Shown: positions 34,304-47,066 of the stretch, piece after piece
Layout: each line of letters starts with the position of its first letter
Position numbering within the stretch: position 1 is the stretch's first letter
Assembly (NCBI GenBank): GCA_963680875.1
Contig: OY804575.1
Span: 101,735,505 to 101,799,504, forward strand
Direction: 5' to 3'
DNA: 64,000 bases
Source of the DNA: Bathymodiolus brooksi
Taxonomy: Eukaryota; Mollusca; Bivalvia; Mytilida; Modiolidae
Notes under the pieces: model-generated
Database searches by the model: none
What the model was told of the DNA's origin: nothing
What the model saw: only the letters and a program-made list of their open reading frames with translations
Translations under genes and position numbers: made by a program

Positions 34304-34888
34304 CAGAATAATGGAGAAGTATAGGCACAAGCTGTTTCGGCAATGGGGCCTAGGGGTCAGTGGATCCAGGACAGAGCCGTGGAATCGGCTTCCATGGGTG
34401 CGAAGCCACCCCCCGGAAGCTCATGGGATTACAACAGATAGGGCGGCATTTTAGATAATTTTGGAAGTGCTTTTAACAACATGAAATTCAGATTATTTTG
34501 ACAATACCATGCACTATGCGGACATACTAGAACTTCTACGCCATCAACTACCCAGACAGATCTCTCGTGGACGGACAGATGGCCACGTTACTTTATAACC
34601 TTCAAAACTTTAATGCAGAGAGGGATGACAAAATACATGTATGATAGAGGTTACTTTCTGAACTTTTATTCATCATGAATTATTCTTGTTTTTTACTTGT
34701 TTATGAAAAGCCAAGGCGCCGATTTCTTCTGCTAACAAAGTCATCAATAATCATATCCAAATTGACTTGCACATGTCTGTGTATGCATAAGTGACAGAGT
34801 CGTTCATAGTCGACCTTAAGTAGGATTTCACGCGTCGCATTGCACTGAAAGATCTCTCGCTTGTTGCCGATGACACCGGCATTCTCAG
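34304..34888. other. Segment kept in copy B and deleted in copy A
   Basis: Copy A joins GCGGCGTAGC directly to AAGATACTGATG; in B those words are 585 bases apart, with AGC at both ends. The segment includes the hAT dimerisation end (34,751-34,888). Confidence 0.75.
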
Positions 34889-35396
34889 CAAGATACTGAT
34901 GATGATGTATATAGCCGGGTATAAGTCACGGTTTGTTGCATGTAGAGTGTCCAGTAGTCTCTCTGGCTTATCATCTACAAGAGCCCACCTGATTTTCCAA
35001 CACTCAACCTCATCCACAAGATATACTTTCCTTGGTAAATCTGACTGATAAGCATTGAACAATCTACTAGTATCATTTATTTCAGGTGTCAGGTTTAGAA
35101 GATTTGCAGGGTTTAGATAAGATGCCAAAAAAACGCTCGTCGTTGCTTACTACTCGCTGTTATATCTCTTACACTAAATGATCCAAGAAGGCAAGGTATA
35201 TGGATATTCTCCAGTCAGATGGGTTGTCTACAGAATAATTCGCTCTGTTTCTTTGACGTACGACTACGCGGGGTCTACTTGCTTCCATTTCAAATTCTGA
35301 TGCTACTTCGCATGCTTTATCAAACAAAGCTTCCCAAACATGAACATTGTTCCTTTCATCGGCCAATCTCCGAATTACAATTTTGGCTTCTGTCAC
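34751..35396 (-). pseudogene. hAT-type transposase C-terminal remnant, copy B
   Basis: On the minus strand, 35,396-35,169 reads MTEAKIVIRRLADERNNVH, ARPRVVV-like RQRNRANYS and ISIYLAFLDHLV. After a frame break, 35,128-34,751 reads MASYLNPANLLNLTPEINDT, LYPAIYIIISILLRMPVSS and ATSERSFSAMRRVKSYLRST, the conserved hAT dimerisation region, and then a natural stop. The combination is typical of domesticated or decayed hAT proteins related to ZMYM1-like sequences (inference). The N-terminal part is missing and the frame is broken. Confidence 0.87.
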
Positions 35397-36317
35397 AGCT
35401 TCTAGAAGATCGATGTCATGTAAATTAAAGTTACTGTTGAACTGAGAATATGTTCTGCAACTACAAGTAAGATATTGAATTCAAATTTCAAAATAGCATT
35501 CAATTAAAGAGCGGTTTTCTCGTCATGGTCGGTCTTCAGAGTTTCAAGAGATGAAACAACAACAGAGAAAGCGGTTCAAAATGTATAGAGTGCATCAGTG
35601 GAACATTGATTAATAAAAAAAATACCAATTTGTCAAATTTATGTATAGGCACGTGCCTACTTGAGCCTAGAGTAGCTACACCCTGGATGTTGATTTTAAA
35701 ACTTTATGAAGAAACCATTTATCTACGTTTTTTATTTATAAGATCATGACATAATTAATGTTGTGCTTTTTGCTTTGCAATACATTTTACCTATGTTAAC
35801 AATACAATTATTGATTTCAGAAACGAATTGTATAGTTGTAACTTTCTGATGCTATCCTCCAAACACTGAAACATTGGTTACTATCCGATTGTTATCACTT
35901 TATGTCCGTCGCCTGTATACTTTCAAAATGTCGATCATCTCCTGGCCAATTTGAACCAAACCTTACAGTAATGACATTTTGAAAGATATCTAAGTAAATC
36001 CTTATTCGTTTTGATCAGACAAAAACATGGCCTCCACAGCAAATTCTTGTTTGTGATTGGCTGACAGCTTGTCTGAGCCTGAACGTTTTACCTTTTTACC
36101 AAGGTTCGTGATATTTGACATGTTAGTGCTTCGTGTTAAGGCGATGTGTCATATACTATCATGAACCACCTATGACGTTGACCTGTCTTCAAGGTCGCAT
36201 TGTTCAAAATTATACAATCACTTGAGTAAGTATAATTTGCTTTCAATATTGTTATGCATGTAGGACCCATATATGAACATATTGGATGATCTCTATCATG
36301 AGAAAGAATTCAATTCC
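35397..36317. other. Duplicated non-coding sequence, copy B
   Basis: Counterpart of 5,991-6,907. No gene recognised. Confidence 0.5.
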
Positions 36318-37030
36318 TTGAGTGAGAGATTGTTGCTTAGCGCAAAATGGACACTTTTTCAGCTATATCATGGATCAAGTTACATTCAAGTCAAGTGAAC
36401 TATTGTCATCACTTTGCGTCCGACGTCTCATTTCGTCTGTAAACTTTGACATTTTAATCTTCTTCTCTGAAACCATTTGGACTACTAGAACCAAACTTGG
36501 TAGGAATGTATTTGGATGGTCCTCTAAAAGGTTTATGTTTTGGGTTTTTTTTTGGATCGGAAATCCATAAGAGGAACCAGAGATCCTAAGGTGGATACAT
36601 GGTGTTTCTTCTGATTTTGAATTTGGAGCATTAATTTTTCAAACACATTCTTGATGTTCCGTATACAATTCTCATTATGATGTATCTAACAGATTTTGTA
36701 TGGCTCTTTCCATTTCTAAGATATAAAGGAGTCTACATGGGGCCAACAGTCCGACATACGGACAGATAGATGACATGCACTTTTCCATCAGGACAGCTCA
36801 ACTGTTTCAGATGATCTGGCAACTCAACCTCTGGCTCAGGTGAGAAAAACAATAAATATTATACATCTGAAAATTTAACCCAACATTGTTAGAATTAGAT
36901 TTTTGAGCTGACAAATGTTTGTTCTTCCCTCAACAGGATTTGAACTTACACCATTGATACAATGCAGCACCAGTCGCCTAGCCTTATGTCCAACAATGCA
37001 CTTATTTCTTATTTTCTGTGAATCTGCTTT
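36318..37030 (-). repeat. Composite SINE-like repeat, minus orientation, copy B
   Basis: Counterpart of 6,908-7,620, with the same reverse tail and reverse box-B-like GGATTTGAAC. Confidence 0.5.
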
Positions 37031-37989
37031 TAGTCGGCGTTATTTACAGACAAAGAACCATGCAATTTTGGAGTTAATAAGCGACAAAATACAAATTATT
37101 CGGTTTTACCTGTCACTAGTAAGGTCAGTTGCATACGGAGAAAGCGAGGTCAAATTATTTGCTTGCAAGGAAATAATAAATCGATGGTAATTTTCGTTCT
37201 CAAAAGGCGAAAAGTGGTACGATAAGCTGTTTAATGTGAAATATTTACCTTTATTTCATCATTGTAAAGCTATTTACCAATTTCCAAAACATAATTTTTT
37301 TGGTCAAAACCGTAGCTAATGCCCCTTTAAGTTTGTCGACTAGCTCGCTGCTTGAGTATTTTTTCTGAGCCGCCGATTTGATTATTTCCAGAACCAAAAA
37401 TACATCACAAATGTAATATGCACAATCATATTTCATAATACATATCAGATACAACCGAAACATCTAAAATATACAACCCCCAAATTCCCCGTGGCCGCCC
37501 AGGAAAAACCACTTGGTAGAAACCTGTGTCCTTTTGTGTATGCCATCGGAACGAAAGTGTAGGACCTCACTAGTGGGGGGATGACTTTGGCGTCAAAAAT
37601 TCCTACGTCCAGTCTACAATACTAAAACGAGCAAGACAATCAATTCCCGTTAACGTGCCATGGAAATTATTGATTCTTGTAAAATTCACCTCTGAAAACC
37701 ACACGACAAATTTGCTGAACCGTGTTAGATATCAATCACCGCATATATCGATAGTTTTACTTCAAATGATTGCCACCGGTATTGATTGAATTTAACAAGG
37801 TTTGACACTTGTTAATTAAACAATTATATATATCAAACATTAAAAAGAGTTGTAAACAAGATTACAATGTATTAAAAACAATACAGCTATATTTGACAGC
37901 ATCTTTAATACATCTGTGTAATTAATCTGAAGCATGTTTTTATACTTATAATTTCAAACAGTTTTGTAAAAACAAAAAATATAAAAGAT

Positions 37990-38234
37990 ATAGGGTTAGA
38001 GGTTAGGGTTATGGTGTTTAACGCCACTTTCAACAATATTTCAGTTATATCATGGCAGTCGGTTTTATTGGTGGTGGAAACCGGAGAGTACCTGGGTAAA
38101 ACCACCGATCTGGCGCAAGTCACTGATAAACTCACATAATAGTTGTATCGAGTACACCCAACTAAGCGGGATTCGAACTACTGGTTACATAGGAAGTTGT
38201 AAATCCAACTACCATACGATCATGGTCACTTTTC
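37990..38234 (-). repeat. SINE family V, intact empty-site copy, copy B
   Basis: Same SINE as 8,619-9,146 but uninterrupted. GTTGTAAATCCAAC at 38,201-38,214 is the pre-insertion target of the copy A MITE. Confidence 0.75.
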
Positions 38235-38540
38235 AATAGTATGCCGGTTGACATCGTTTGTTTATACAAGTACAGAGAACGATACTGGGATTATTTCTAA
38301 AAATTCTGCATCAGTCAATTAAAATTACGGACAGGTATTTTTGTTACTTGATAGAAACAAGTCTCTTACTATATAAATCCTTGATAGAAATGATGGATAA
38401 GTAATCATGACACACAAAAAGATGTACATCAAACATAACTGAAGATAGCATCTGATAACCATTTATTTCTGCCCTACCAATGAAGGTGGGGACTATATGC
38501 TACTATCACAAGGTTTGTTACTAAAGTAACACAACAGGTG

Positions 38541-40350
38541 CCACTAGTGGAGCAGTAACTGCTTAACCTTCTGGAGCGCCCGAGTTCATCCCTGGTTTTT
38601 AGTGGGGTTCTTTAGTTTTCTGCTTAGTGTTTTGTATATTATTGTTTGTCCCTTTGTTCTTTTTCTATTAGCCATTGTGTTGTCTGTTCTTTGATTTACA
38701 GATTTTGATTACCCCTTTGGTATCTTTGATTTACAGATTCTGATTACACCTTTGGTATCTTGTGGTCATTGAGTTGTTTGTCCTTTGATTTACAGATTCT
38801 GATTATCCCTTTGGTATCTTTGATTTACAGATTCTGATTACACCTTTGGTATCTTGTGGTCATTGTGTTGTGTGTCCTTTGATTTACAGATTCTGATTAC
38901 ACCTTTGGTATCTTATGGCCATTATGTTGTCTGTCCTTTGATTTACAGATTCTGATTACACCTTTGGTATCTTTGATTTACAGATTCTGATTACACCTTT
39001 GGTATCTTAGATTTACAGATTCTGATTACACCTTTGGTATCTTAGATTTACAGATTCTGATTACACCTTTGGTATCTTTGATTTACAGATTCTGATTACA
39101 CCTTTGTATCTTAGATTTACAGATTCTGATTACACCTTTGGTATCTTAGATTTACAGATTCTGATTACACCTTTGGTAGCTTTGATTTACAGATTCTGAT
39201 TACACCTTTGGTATTTTTGATTTACAGATACTGATTACACCTTTGGTATCTTAGATTTACAGATTCTGATTACACCTTTGGTATCTATGATTTACAGATT
39301 CTGATTACACCTTTGGTATCTATGATTTACAGATTCTGATTACACCTTTGGTATCTTAGATTTACAGATTCTGATTACACCTTTGGTATCTTAGATATAC
39401 AGATTCTGATTACACCTTTGGTATCTATGATTTACAGATTCTGATTACACCTTTGGTATCTTTGATTTACAGATTCTGATTACACCTTTGGTATCTTAGA
39501 TTTACAGATTCTGATTACACCTTTGATATCTTAGATTTACAGATTCTGATTACACCTTTGGTATCTTTGATTTACAGATTCTGATTACACCTTTGGTATC
39601 TTAGATTTACAGATTCTGATTACACCTTTGGTATTTTTGATTTACAGATTCTGATTACACCTTTGGTATCTTTGATTTACAGATTCTGATTACACCTTTG
39701 GTATCTTAGATTTACAGATTCTGATTACACCTTTGGTATCTTAGATTTACAGATTCTGATTACACCTGTGGTAGCTTTGATTTACATATTCTGATTACAC
39801 CTTTGGTATCTTAGATTTACAGATTCTGATTACACCTTTGGTATCTTAGATTTAGATTCTGATTACACCTTTGGTATCTTAGATTTACAGATTCTGATTA
39901 CACCTTTGGTATCTATGATTTACAGATTCTGATTACACCTTTGGTATCTTAAATTTACAGATTCTGATTACACCTTTGGTATCTTAGATTTACAGATTCT
40001 GATTACACCTTTGGTATCTATGATTTACAGATTCTGATTACACCTTTGGTATCTTAGATTTACAGATTCTGATTACACCTTTGGTATCTATGATTTACAG
40101 ATTCTGATTACACCTTTGGTATCTTAGATTTACAGATTCTGATTACACCTTTGGTATCTATGATTTACAGATTCTGATTACACCTTTGGTATCTTAGATT
40201 TACAGATTCTGATTACACCTTTGGTATCTTAGATTTACAGATTCTGATTACACCTTTGGTATCTATGATTTACAGATTCTGATTACACCTTTGGTATCTT
40301 AGATTTACAGATTCTGATTACACCTTTGGTATCTTCAAACTTTTCTTGAA
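38541..40350 (-). repeat. Family R repeat with 35-bp minisatellite, about 44 units, copy B
   Basis: The array spans 38,691-40,334. The first units are separated by pieces of the parent repeat (GTCATTGTGTTGTGTGTCC), which shows early stages of the expansion. Units end TTTG, TTAG or TATG, a variant spectrum unlike the homogeneous copy A array. Confidence 0.95.
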
Positions 40351-40469
40351 CATTTTTACAGGAATATAAAAATATAAACAACAACATAATGATATTTTTT
40401 TTATTAAAAATAAAATAAAACAATGATCACTACAATATAAGAATATCTTTAAAAAAAACTATATACCGG

Positions 40470-40500
<31 letters not shown>

Positions 40501-41029
40501 ATAAAATCACCTCTTTTGTAAACCAAATAATGAATAAAAATATGCAGTAATTTAATTTTGATAATTACCTTGTAAAGGACAAAAACACATAATTCTGATA
40601 TATTTCCATTATTTGTATAACAGCTTTAATATCATTTTCTTGTATATCTAGCAGCAAGTTGGTTACCAGATTTATATCTTTGTTCACAATCTTAGAAAAA
40701 GCTAGCTACCAATGTGATCATTTCTCACCTACAGGCTGAAAGCTCTCTGTATGTAGCTGTTCATTGAGAAATAGGAAAAATTAAATAACAATTGATGTAT
40801 ATCAATTAGTGTTATAATTTTTTTTATGGATATTAATATGCTTACTGTAATTATCAACAATTACCAGAAACCACACGTTATTGTCAGGGGTTGACCTTTT
40901 AATTTTTAGTGTTAACCAAATATGGTCAACCTAGGTAGGACGATAATAGAGAAACTCTGCTAATCACAAAAATTTACATAAATTGAACGGTTAGTACAGT
41001 TACTTTTGTCATTAGTTTATTATGGGAGT

Positions 41030-41290
41030 CAGTGATTGTTGCTTAATGCCAAAATGATCAGTTTTTAAGTGATATCATGGCAAGAACAAGTTACATTCAA
41101 TGAGATGATAATGTCCACTTTGTACTAGACCAACGTGTTTTAGTTGCATTTTTATAGTGCTAACTCACTAACACAACAGTCTGCAGATTGACATGTCCAT
41201 TCACTCAGACAAATTATCCTGATTCTGAGGCAACCAGTCTCAATTTCACTTCATCTTTAATGCTGCCTAGTATGAGGTGTTAACTAAAGA
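41030..41290 (-). repeat. SINE, minus orientation, copy B only
   Basis: Reads in reverse: tail GTGATTGTTGCTTAATGCC, then TATCATGGCAAGAACAAG, then the reverse body CAAATTATCCTGATTCTGAGG. Copy A retains only the last 80 bases or so (13,445-13,530). Confidence 0.65.
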
Positions 41291-41349
41291 AAATGGATGT
41301 TATGCAATGATATGCAATTAATTTTTCAGCCTAATTATCTCAATGCTTA

Positions 41350-41425
41350 ATAGGGTTATAGTTGTGGTGTTCAATAATATTTTAGTTATATTGGGCAGTC
41401 AGTTTTATTGGTGGAGGAAACCAGA
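41350..41425 (-). repeat. SINE family V fragment
   Basis: TTAGGGTTATAGTTGTGG-like start, GGGCAGTCAGTTTTATTGG and GGTGGAGGAAACCAGAG. Broken off after the central motif. Confidence 0.5.
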
Positions 41426-41534
41426 GGATTTGTGTACGTTTCAGAAAATATATGGTCTTTGAAAGGTTTAACCTAAGATAAAATAGCCTGGTACGCTCGA
41501 CAAAACAAAAATTTAGTAGAAAATGTTAAAGAAA

Positions 41535-42486
41535 CAAGATATGATTATAATCTAACGATTATGAAGTCTCCCAAACCGGCCACTGACAACCGGTTTAAAA
41601 AATAAATTAAAAGCTACCTTTGAAATCGAACAATGTGAAAATTTTGTGGTATTGTGGTGACCATTTTGAAAATGGAGATCGGTAGAAATTTTTCGATGTC
41701 GTGAATCAATTCAGGACGTTGAAATCGAACAATGATGAAATTGTGTGGTATTGTGGCGGCCATTTTGAAAATGGCGACCGTTAGAAATTTTTCAATGTCA
41801 GGAATCAATTCGGGACATCATAATCTACCCACATATCAAATGTCGTTGAAATCGGACAATGTTGAATTTGTGCTGAATTGTGGTGGTCATTTCGAAAATG
41901 GCGACTGGTAGAAATTTTTCGATGTCATGAATCAATTCGGGACATCATTATCTACCAACAAATCAAATTTTGATGATATCGGACAATGTAGAATTTTTAT
42001 GGTATTGTGGTGGCCATTTTGAAAATGGCGACCGGTAGAAATTTTTCAATGTCGGGATTCAATTCGGGACATCATTATCTACCCACATATAAAATTTTGA
42101 TGATATCGGACAATGTTGAATTTTTACCGCCCATTTTTTATGCCGTGTTTTGGCAGCCATTTTCAAAATGGCAGACATCTCGAAAATTTTGAAAACGCAG
42201 AATTGCTCCTCTAATGGTGACCTATCATTATGTCAAATTTTATGTCTCTATCATTATCCATTTAGAAGTTATCAACATTAATGTACGAAATTTCAACTTT
42301 CCCATATGATTCTATAGTAACCCTCACCCCCTTTGAACCCCTCAAAATATGACTTTGACCCCCTCTACCACAAAGCTGAAAACTTTAGGACCAACTAGAA
42401 ACATATATCTATAACTCCACCAAGTTTCATGAAATTCTGTCCAGTAATTCCTGAGATCTGCTGTGGACAAGTTCATGTGCCACGGA

Positions 42487-42546
<60 letters not shown>

Positions 42547-42628
42547 AGAGGAGTAGGAGGAGGAGGAGGATAATAAGAAACGGAGCAAAAACAATAAGTC
42601 TCCAAATGTTGTATGCAAGACTTAATTA
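41535..42628 (+). repeat. Dispersed element with about 130-bp units and (GAAA)n, copy B
   Basis: Begins CAAGATATGATTATAATC, contains AAGTCTCCCAAACCGGCC, about four 130-bp units (41,610-42,130), a conserved body (GCTCCTCTAATGGTGACC, AGGACCAACTAGAAACAT), a (GAAA)n run at 42,486-42,547 and a GTCTCCAAATGTTG end. A second copy of the whole block is inserted at 51,615-52,797. Confidence 0.8.
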
Positions 42629-42724
42629 ACTAATATTACTGTGAGCACAGCTCACTAAGATATACCCCCTGCTCCCAACATCTGTCCAACCTATTTCCAT
42701 AACCAAAACATCACTGATTGTTCC

Positions 42725-43300
42725 AACCAAAAATGAAAGGGACCCTCCTCTCTTCACCAGTAAGCTGCTGATAAAATTTCAAAACATTCTGAGAAACACT
42801 ACTCAAGTTATCATACGACATTGGGTAACAATCCTATTTTCTGTCATATCAAGTCCAATAACTCTGGAATGGCAAAAGTGAAAATCATCAAAAATGAAAG
42901 GGATCCTCCTCTATTCACCGGTAAGCTGCTGATAAAATTTCAAAACATTCTGAGAAACACTACTCAAGTCATCATACGACATAGGGTAAAAATACTATTT
43001 TCCGTCATATCAAGTCCAATAACTCTGGAACGGCAAAAGTGAAAATCGTCAAAAATGAAAGGTATCCTCCTCTATTCACCGGTAAGCTGCTGATAAAATT
43101 TCAAAACATTCTGAGAAGCACTATTCAAGTTATCATACGAAATAGGGTAAAAATCCTATTTTCCGTCATATCAAGTCCAATAACTCTGGAACGGCAGAAG
43201 TGAAAATCGTCAAAAATGAAAGGGATCCCCCTCTCTTCACCAGTAAACAGCTGATAAAATTTTAAAAGATTCTAAGAAACACAACTCAAGTTATCGTACG
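42725..43300 (+). repeat. 161-bp tandem repeat, about four units, copy B
   Basis: Unit starts near 42,730, 42,892, 43,052 and 43,215. One unit more than copy A (14,243-14,665). Confidence 0.85.
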
Positions 43301-44039
43301 ACATAGGATTTGTCTACAGACGGACGGACATGGTGAAACCAGTATACTCCTCTCACAATGAACTTCGTTGTGGGGGATATAATTAGTGGTTTTACACCTA
43401 TAGTGTAACTACCAGACTTAATAGAGCAGAAAATCCAGGACATATATAAAGAACTGATCAATGAAATGCCTGGCTTTTGGTATGTGTCCTGAAACCCTAT
43501 CACTAACTTGGGTCTGTTACTCAGCCAGCACTCATCAAAAAACAAATTACAAAAAAGAAAAGAAAACCAATTTACCAATACAGAAACAAGGTACATGTAT
43601 TATAAAAAAAATATCAACATGGGCACTTTATATATTAAACATGAAAACAACAATAATATTACGTGATATTTATTAATTAACCATAAAATATGTGTTTTTA
43701 TCCTTGCGCTTCAAAAAGTTCAACATTTTAATAAATTCACAACAATAACGGGTTTGCATTTTTTAGCATGAACAATGATTTTTCAATGACTTTCTGGTTT
43801 CATTACATTTACACTTGAGATAAAACAATTTCATTTTGTTTATTTTCTTTCGCTTCCTTTCCATTTCGTCTCATCAGACGACAGTGAGAGTGTGTTTCAA
43901 TTTTATCGTTGTTCAATACATATGTAAAATCTAGAGAGAATCCGGAAAACCAATATTGGCCAGATCAAAGTCGGCCAATATGACAATACGGCTATCTGTG
44001 TAAATATAACAGTACCGGTAGTTAATTAATAAATTAACA
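43301..44039. other. Repeat end and non-coding sequence, copy B
   Basis: 43,301-43,385 is the terminal segment with GACGGACGGACATGG and TTCGTTGTGGGGGAT. The rest matches 14,750-15,393 with no gene. Confidence 0.5.
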
Positions 44040-44197
44040 TATTTAGGGTTATAGTTATAGTGTTTAACACCATTTTCAACAACATTTCAGTTATATCGTG
44101 GCAGTCAGTTTTATTGGTGGATGAAACCTGAGTATCCCGGAAAAAACCCACAGATCTGCCACAAGTCATTCGACAAACTTTATCACATAAGGCTTAT
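44040..44197 (-). repeat. SINE family V fragment, copy B
   Basis: Counterpart of 15,394-15,540. Confidence 0.6.
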
Positions 44198-44456
44198 CAG
44201 ACATATTTATATAATTGAAATTCCACATCAAAGTATAATAATAATACATATACATTCGGACAAATAAAATGGCAAATTTTCTTGCATGAGGTTCAAGACA
44301 ATATACCTTACCATGCATGTGGCCCAAACATTTTTAAACATATTTAAAATTAGATATTTGTGGGGTCTTTTTATAACTTTTATCATGCACTCCAGAAAAA
44401 AATAGATTCACAGTGGGAGATGATCTTGCAGCAGGGGTTCAAAACCTGGATGAAAA

Positions 44457-45340
44457 GTCAAAGTTCAACCGAAATCTCGACTTTAATAGTCATAGTTCAA
44501 CCAAAATCTCAACATTAATAGTCATAGTTCATCCAAAATCTCAACATTAATAGTCATAGTTCAACCAAAATCTCAACTTTAATAGTCAAAGTGCAACGGA
44601 AATCTCAACTTTAATATTCAAAGTACAACCAAAATCTCAACTTTAACAGTCATAGTGCAACAAAAATTTCAACTTTAATAGTCAAAGTGCAATGGAAATT
44701 TCAACTTTAATAGTCAAAGTGCAACCAAATCTCAACTTTAACAGTCATAGTGCAACAGAAATCTCAACATTAATAGTCAAAGTGCAACCGAAATCTCAAC
44801 TTTAAGTCATAGTGCAACAAAAATCGCAACTTTAATAGTCATAGTTCAACCAAAATCACAACCTTAACATTCATAGTTCAACCAAAATCTCAACTTTGAT
44901 AATCAGGGTTCAACCAAAATCTCAACTTTAACAGTCATAGTTCAACCAAAATCTCAACTTTAATAGTCATAGTTCAACCAAAATCTCAACTTTGACAGTC
45001 ATAATCCAACCAAAATCTCAACTTTAACATTCACAGTTCATCCAAAATCTCAACTTTGATAGTCATAGTTCAACCAAAATCTCAACTTTGACAGTCATAA
45101 TCCAACCAAAATCTCAACTTTAACATTCACAGTTCATCCAAAATCTCAACTTTGATAGTCATAGTTCAACCAAAATCTCAACTTTGACAGTCATAATCCA
45201 ACCAAAATCTCAACTTTGACATTCACAGTTCATCCAAAATCTCAACTTTGATAGTCATAGTTCAACCAAAATCTCAACTTTAACAGTCATTGTTCATCTA
45301 AAATCTCGACTTTAATAGTCATAGTTCAACTGAAATCTTG
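44457..45340. repeat. 32-bp minisatellite, about 28 units, copy B
   Basis: Same unit as 15,785-17,000. A three-unit block (TTGATAGTCATAG, TTGACAGTCATAATCC, TTAACATTCACAG) recurs about every 96 bases at 44,985-45,250, a local higher-order pattern not obvious in copy A. Confidence 0.93.
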
Positions 45341-45659
45341 ACTTATAGACAATAGTCATTGCTGGTTTTCAAGAATATGCCTGCCTACGGGAATGTACTC
45401 TATACATGTAAATGATAAACAAAATAAAACGTCCAATGAGCTGACAAATACACAAATAGTGAATGCTCAATGTACATAATTTTCACACTCAAGTTTGGTT
45501 TAAACTGGAGTTCATTGATTTCTGACATAACAAAATTATGAAATGTAAATAAAGGATGATAGACAAATGGCAAGAGCTCATTGTGATTTTTGCCATTGCA
45601 ATACTGAAAATACCTACAATGGTAACTATTCACCAATAGTAAGTACCTGGTAAATTTTA

Positions 45660-45870
45660 CCAGTAAAAAGAGTTTGAAGATACCAAATGGGTAATCAGAA
45701 TCCATAAATCGAAGGACAGACAACACAATGGCCAAAAGAAAAAGGACAAAAGGACAAACAATGATCTACAAAACACTACACAGAAAACAAAAGATCGAGC
45801 AACTAAAACCGGGGGTCAACTCGGTGGTCTGTAAGGGAAAGCAGCTTCTGCTCCACTAGCGGCACCCATA
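45660..45870 (+). repeat. Dispersed repeat family R, single-unit form, copy B
   Basis: Counterpart of 17,318-17,525. The motif ATTCTGATTACCCATTTGGTATC is present once (read in reverse at 45,676-45,700). Confidence 0.72.
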
Positions 45871-46148
45871 CAATGTAAACCAATTTCCTCTTGACAGTAT
45901 AGAAAAATGTATGTCTAAAGACTGCAATCCCTTGATAAATACTGGCCTTTTTTACTTTCTCCCCTAAAGATGACAATAAATATTTTTGATACTGACTTTA
46001 TTAGGTATAAAATTATATGAGTCTTTTAAGGCGAGTTTTTAATATTTATTCTGATTACACGATAACATGTTTCAAACATGAGAAATGATCATTATTCCAT
46101 AGACTTAAACACACAATATATTTGGTATATTAGGCCATCTAAAAAAAT

Positions 46149-46602
46149 GTTCTGGTTCTCAGACAATGGATTTAAAAAAAGGGCAAGGTAGGTAGGGTTT
46201 TTATTTTTTGTTGTTTTTATTTCCAATCCAACATGGGAAGGGTTTTTATTTTCAGCAGTTTAAAAACATAATGCAAACCAGTTCAATTCTACTATTTTGG
46301 CAAACAAACAACACAATAGTGTTTACTCTGTCAACAGGCAGGATAGTCCACAGAACTATTTGTTTGGAACGTAACTGTACATTAAAACTGACGAGGACAG
46401 TGTTTTCACTTGTAGCCATGCTGAATTTTTACTTTCGTTTTCGATTGATCAGTCATTCAAACGTTTGTCAAAACTCGTCCGCATCACCGGCACGCTTGAA
46501 AACTTAAATTTGGCGGTAAATTTGAGATTTTTTTCTGTGCGGCAATAAAAATTTCCCATCGGCCGAAATTTTGAGGGGGCGGCCTTGTCTGAGAACCAGA
46601 AC
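46149..46602. mobile_element. TIR-bounded element with 18-bp ends, copy B
   Basis: Same ends as 17,803-18,288 (GTTCTGGTTCTCAGACAA and inverse), 454 bp, about 30 bases shorter. The minus-strand 55-codon frame is at 46,252-46,419. Confidence 0.6.
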
Positions 46603-47066
46603 TTTCATTTTATTTGGCCTTATTGATTGTAATGTGACAGTCATTTATTTCCTTTGTAACTGTCAAAATGTAATGGAAACGCATAAGTACTGATGAGGGG
46701 GGAAACAAATATTGAAGTCGGAGAGCCTTGTCATAGTTTCAAATTAAATATGAACAAAAGCCTGCAAAAGATAAGATTACCTCGCAAACAATGAAGAAAA
46801 TAAAACAAAAGTAAATTGTAACAAAACATATACAGAATACAATAGTCTCACTCTCATAAAGTCATCTCTTCTGCAATGAAATATATTGGCCTTATAAGAG
46901 AGATGGTCTCTCTGGAAGGGGGGAAATTTATAAGTATTTTACTATCTCAGAGCATCTGAAATCTGGCCTGATAAAGGGGTGGAAGTGGCCTTATAAGAGA
47001 GGGACTACTGCTGTAATACTTAGAAGTAACACAGACATATATGAGAACTCTAATGGTAGAATATTT

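Noticed and set aside
42429..42629. Lys/Glu/Arg-rich frame
   Set aside because: It is a translation of a (GAAA)n run.
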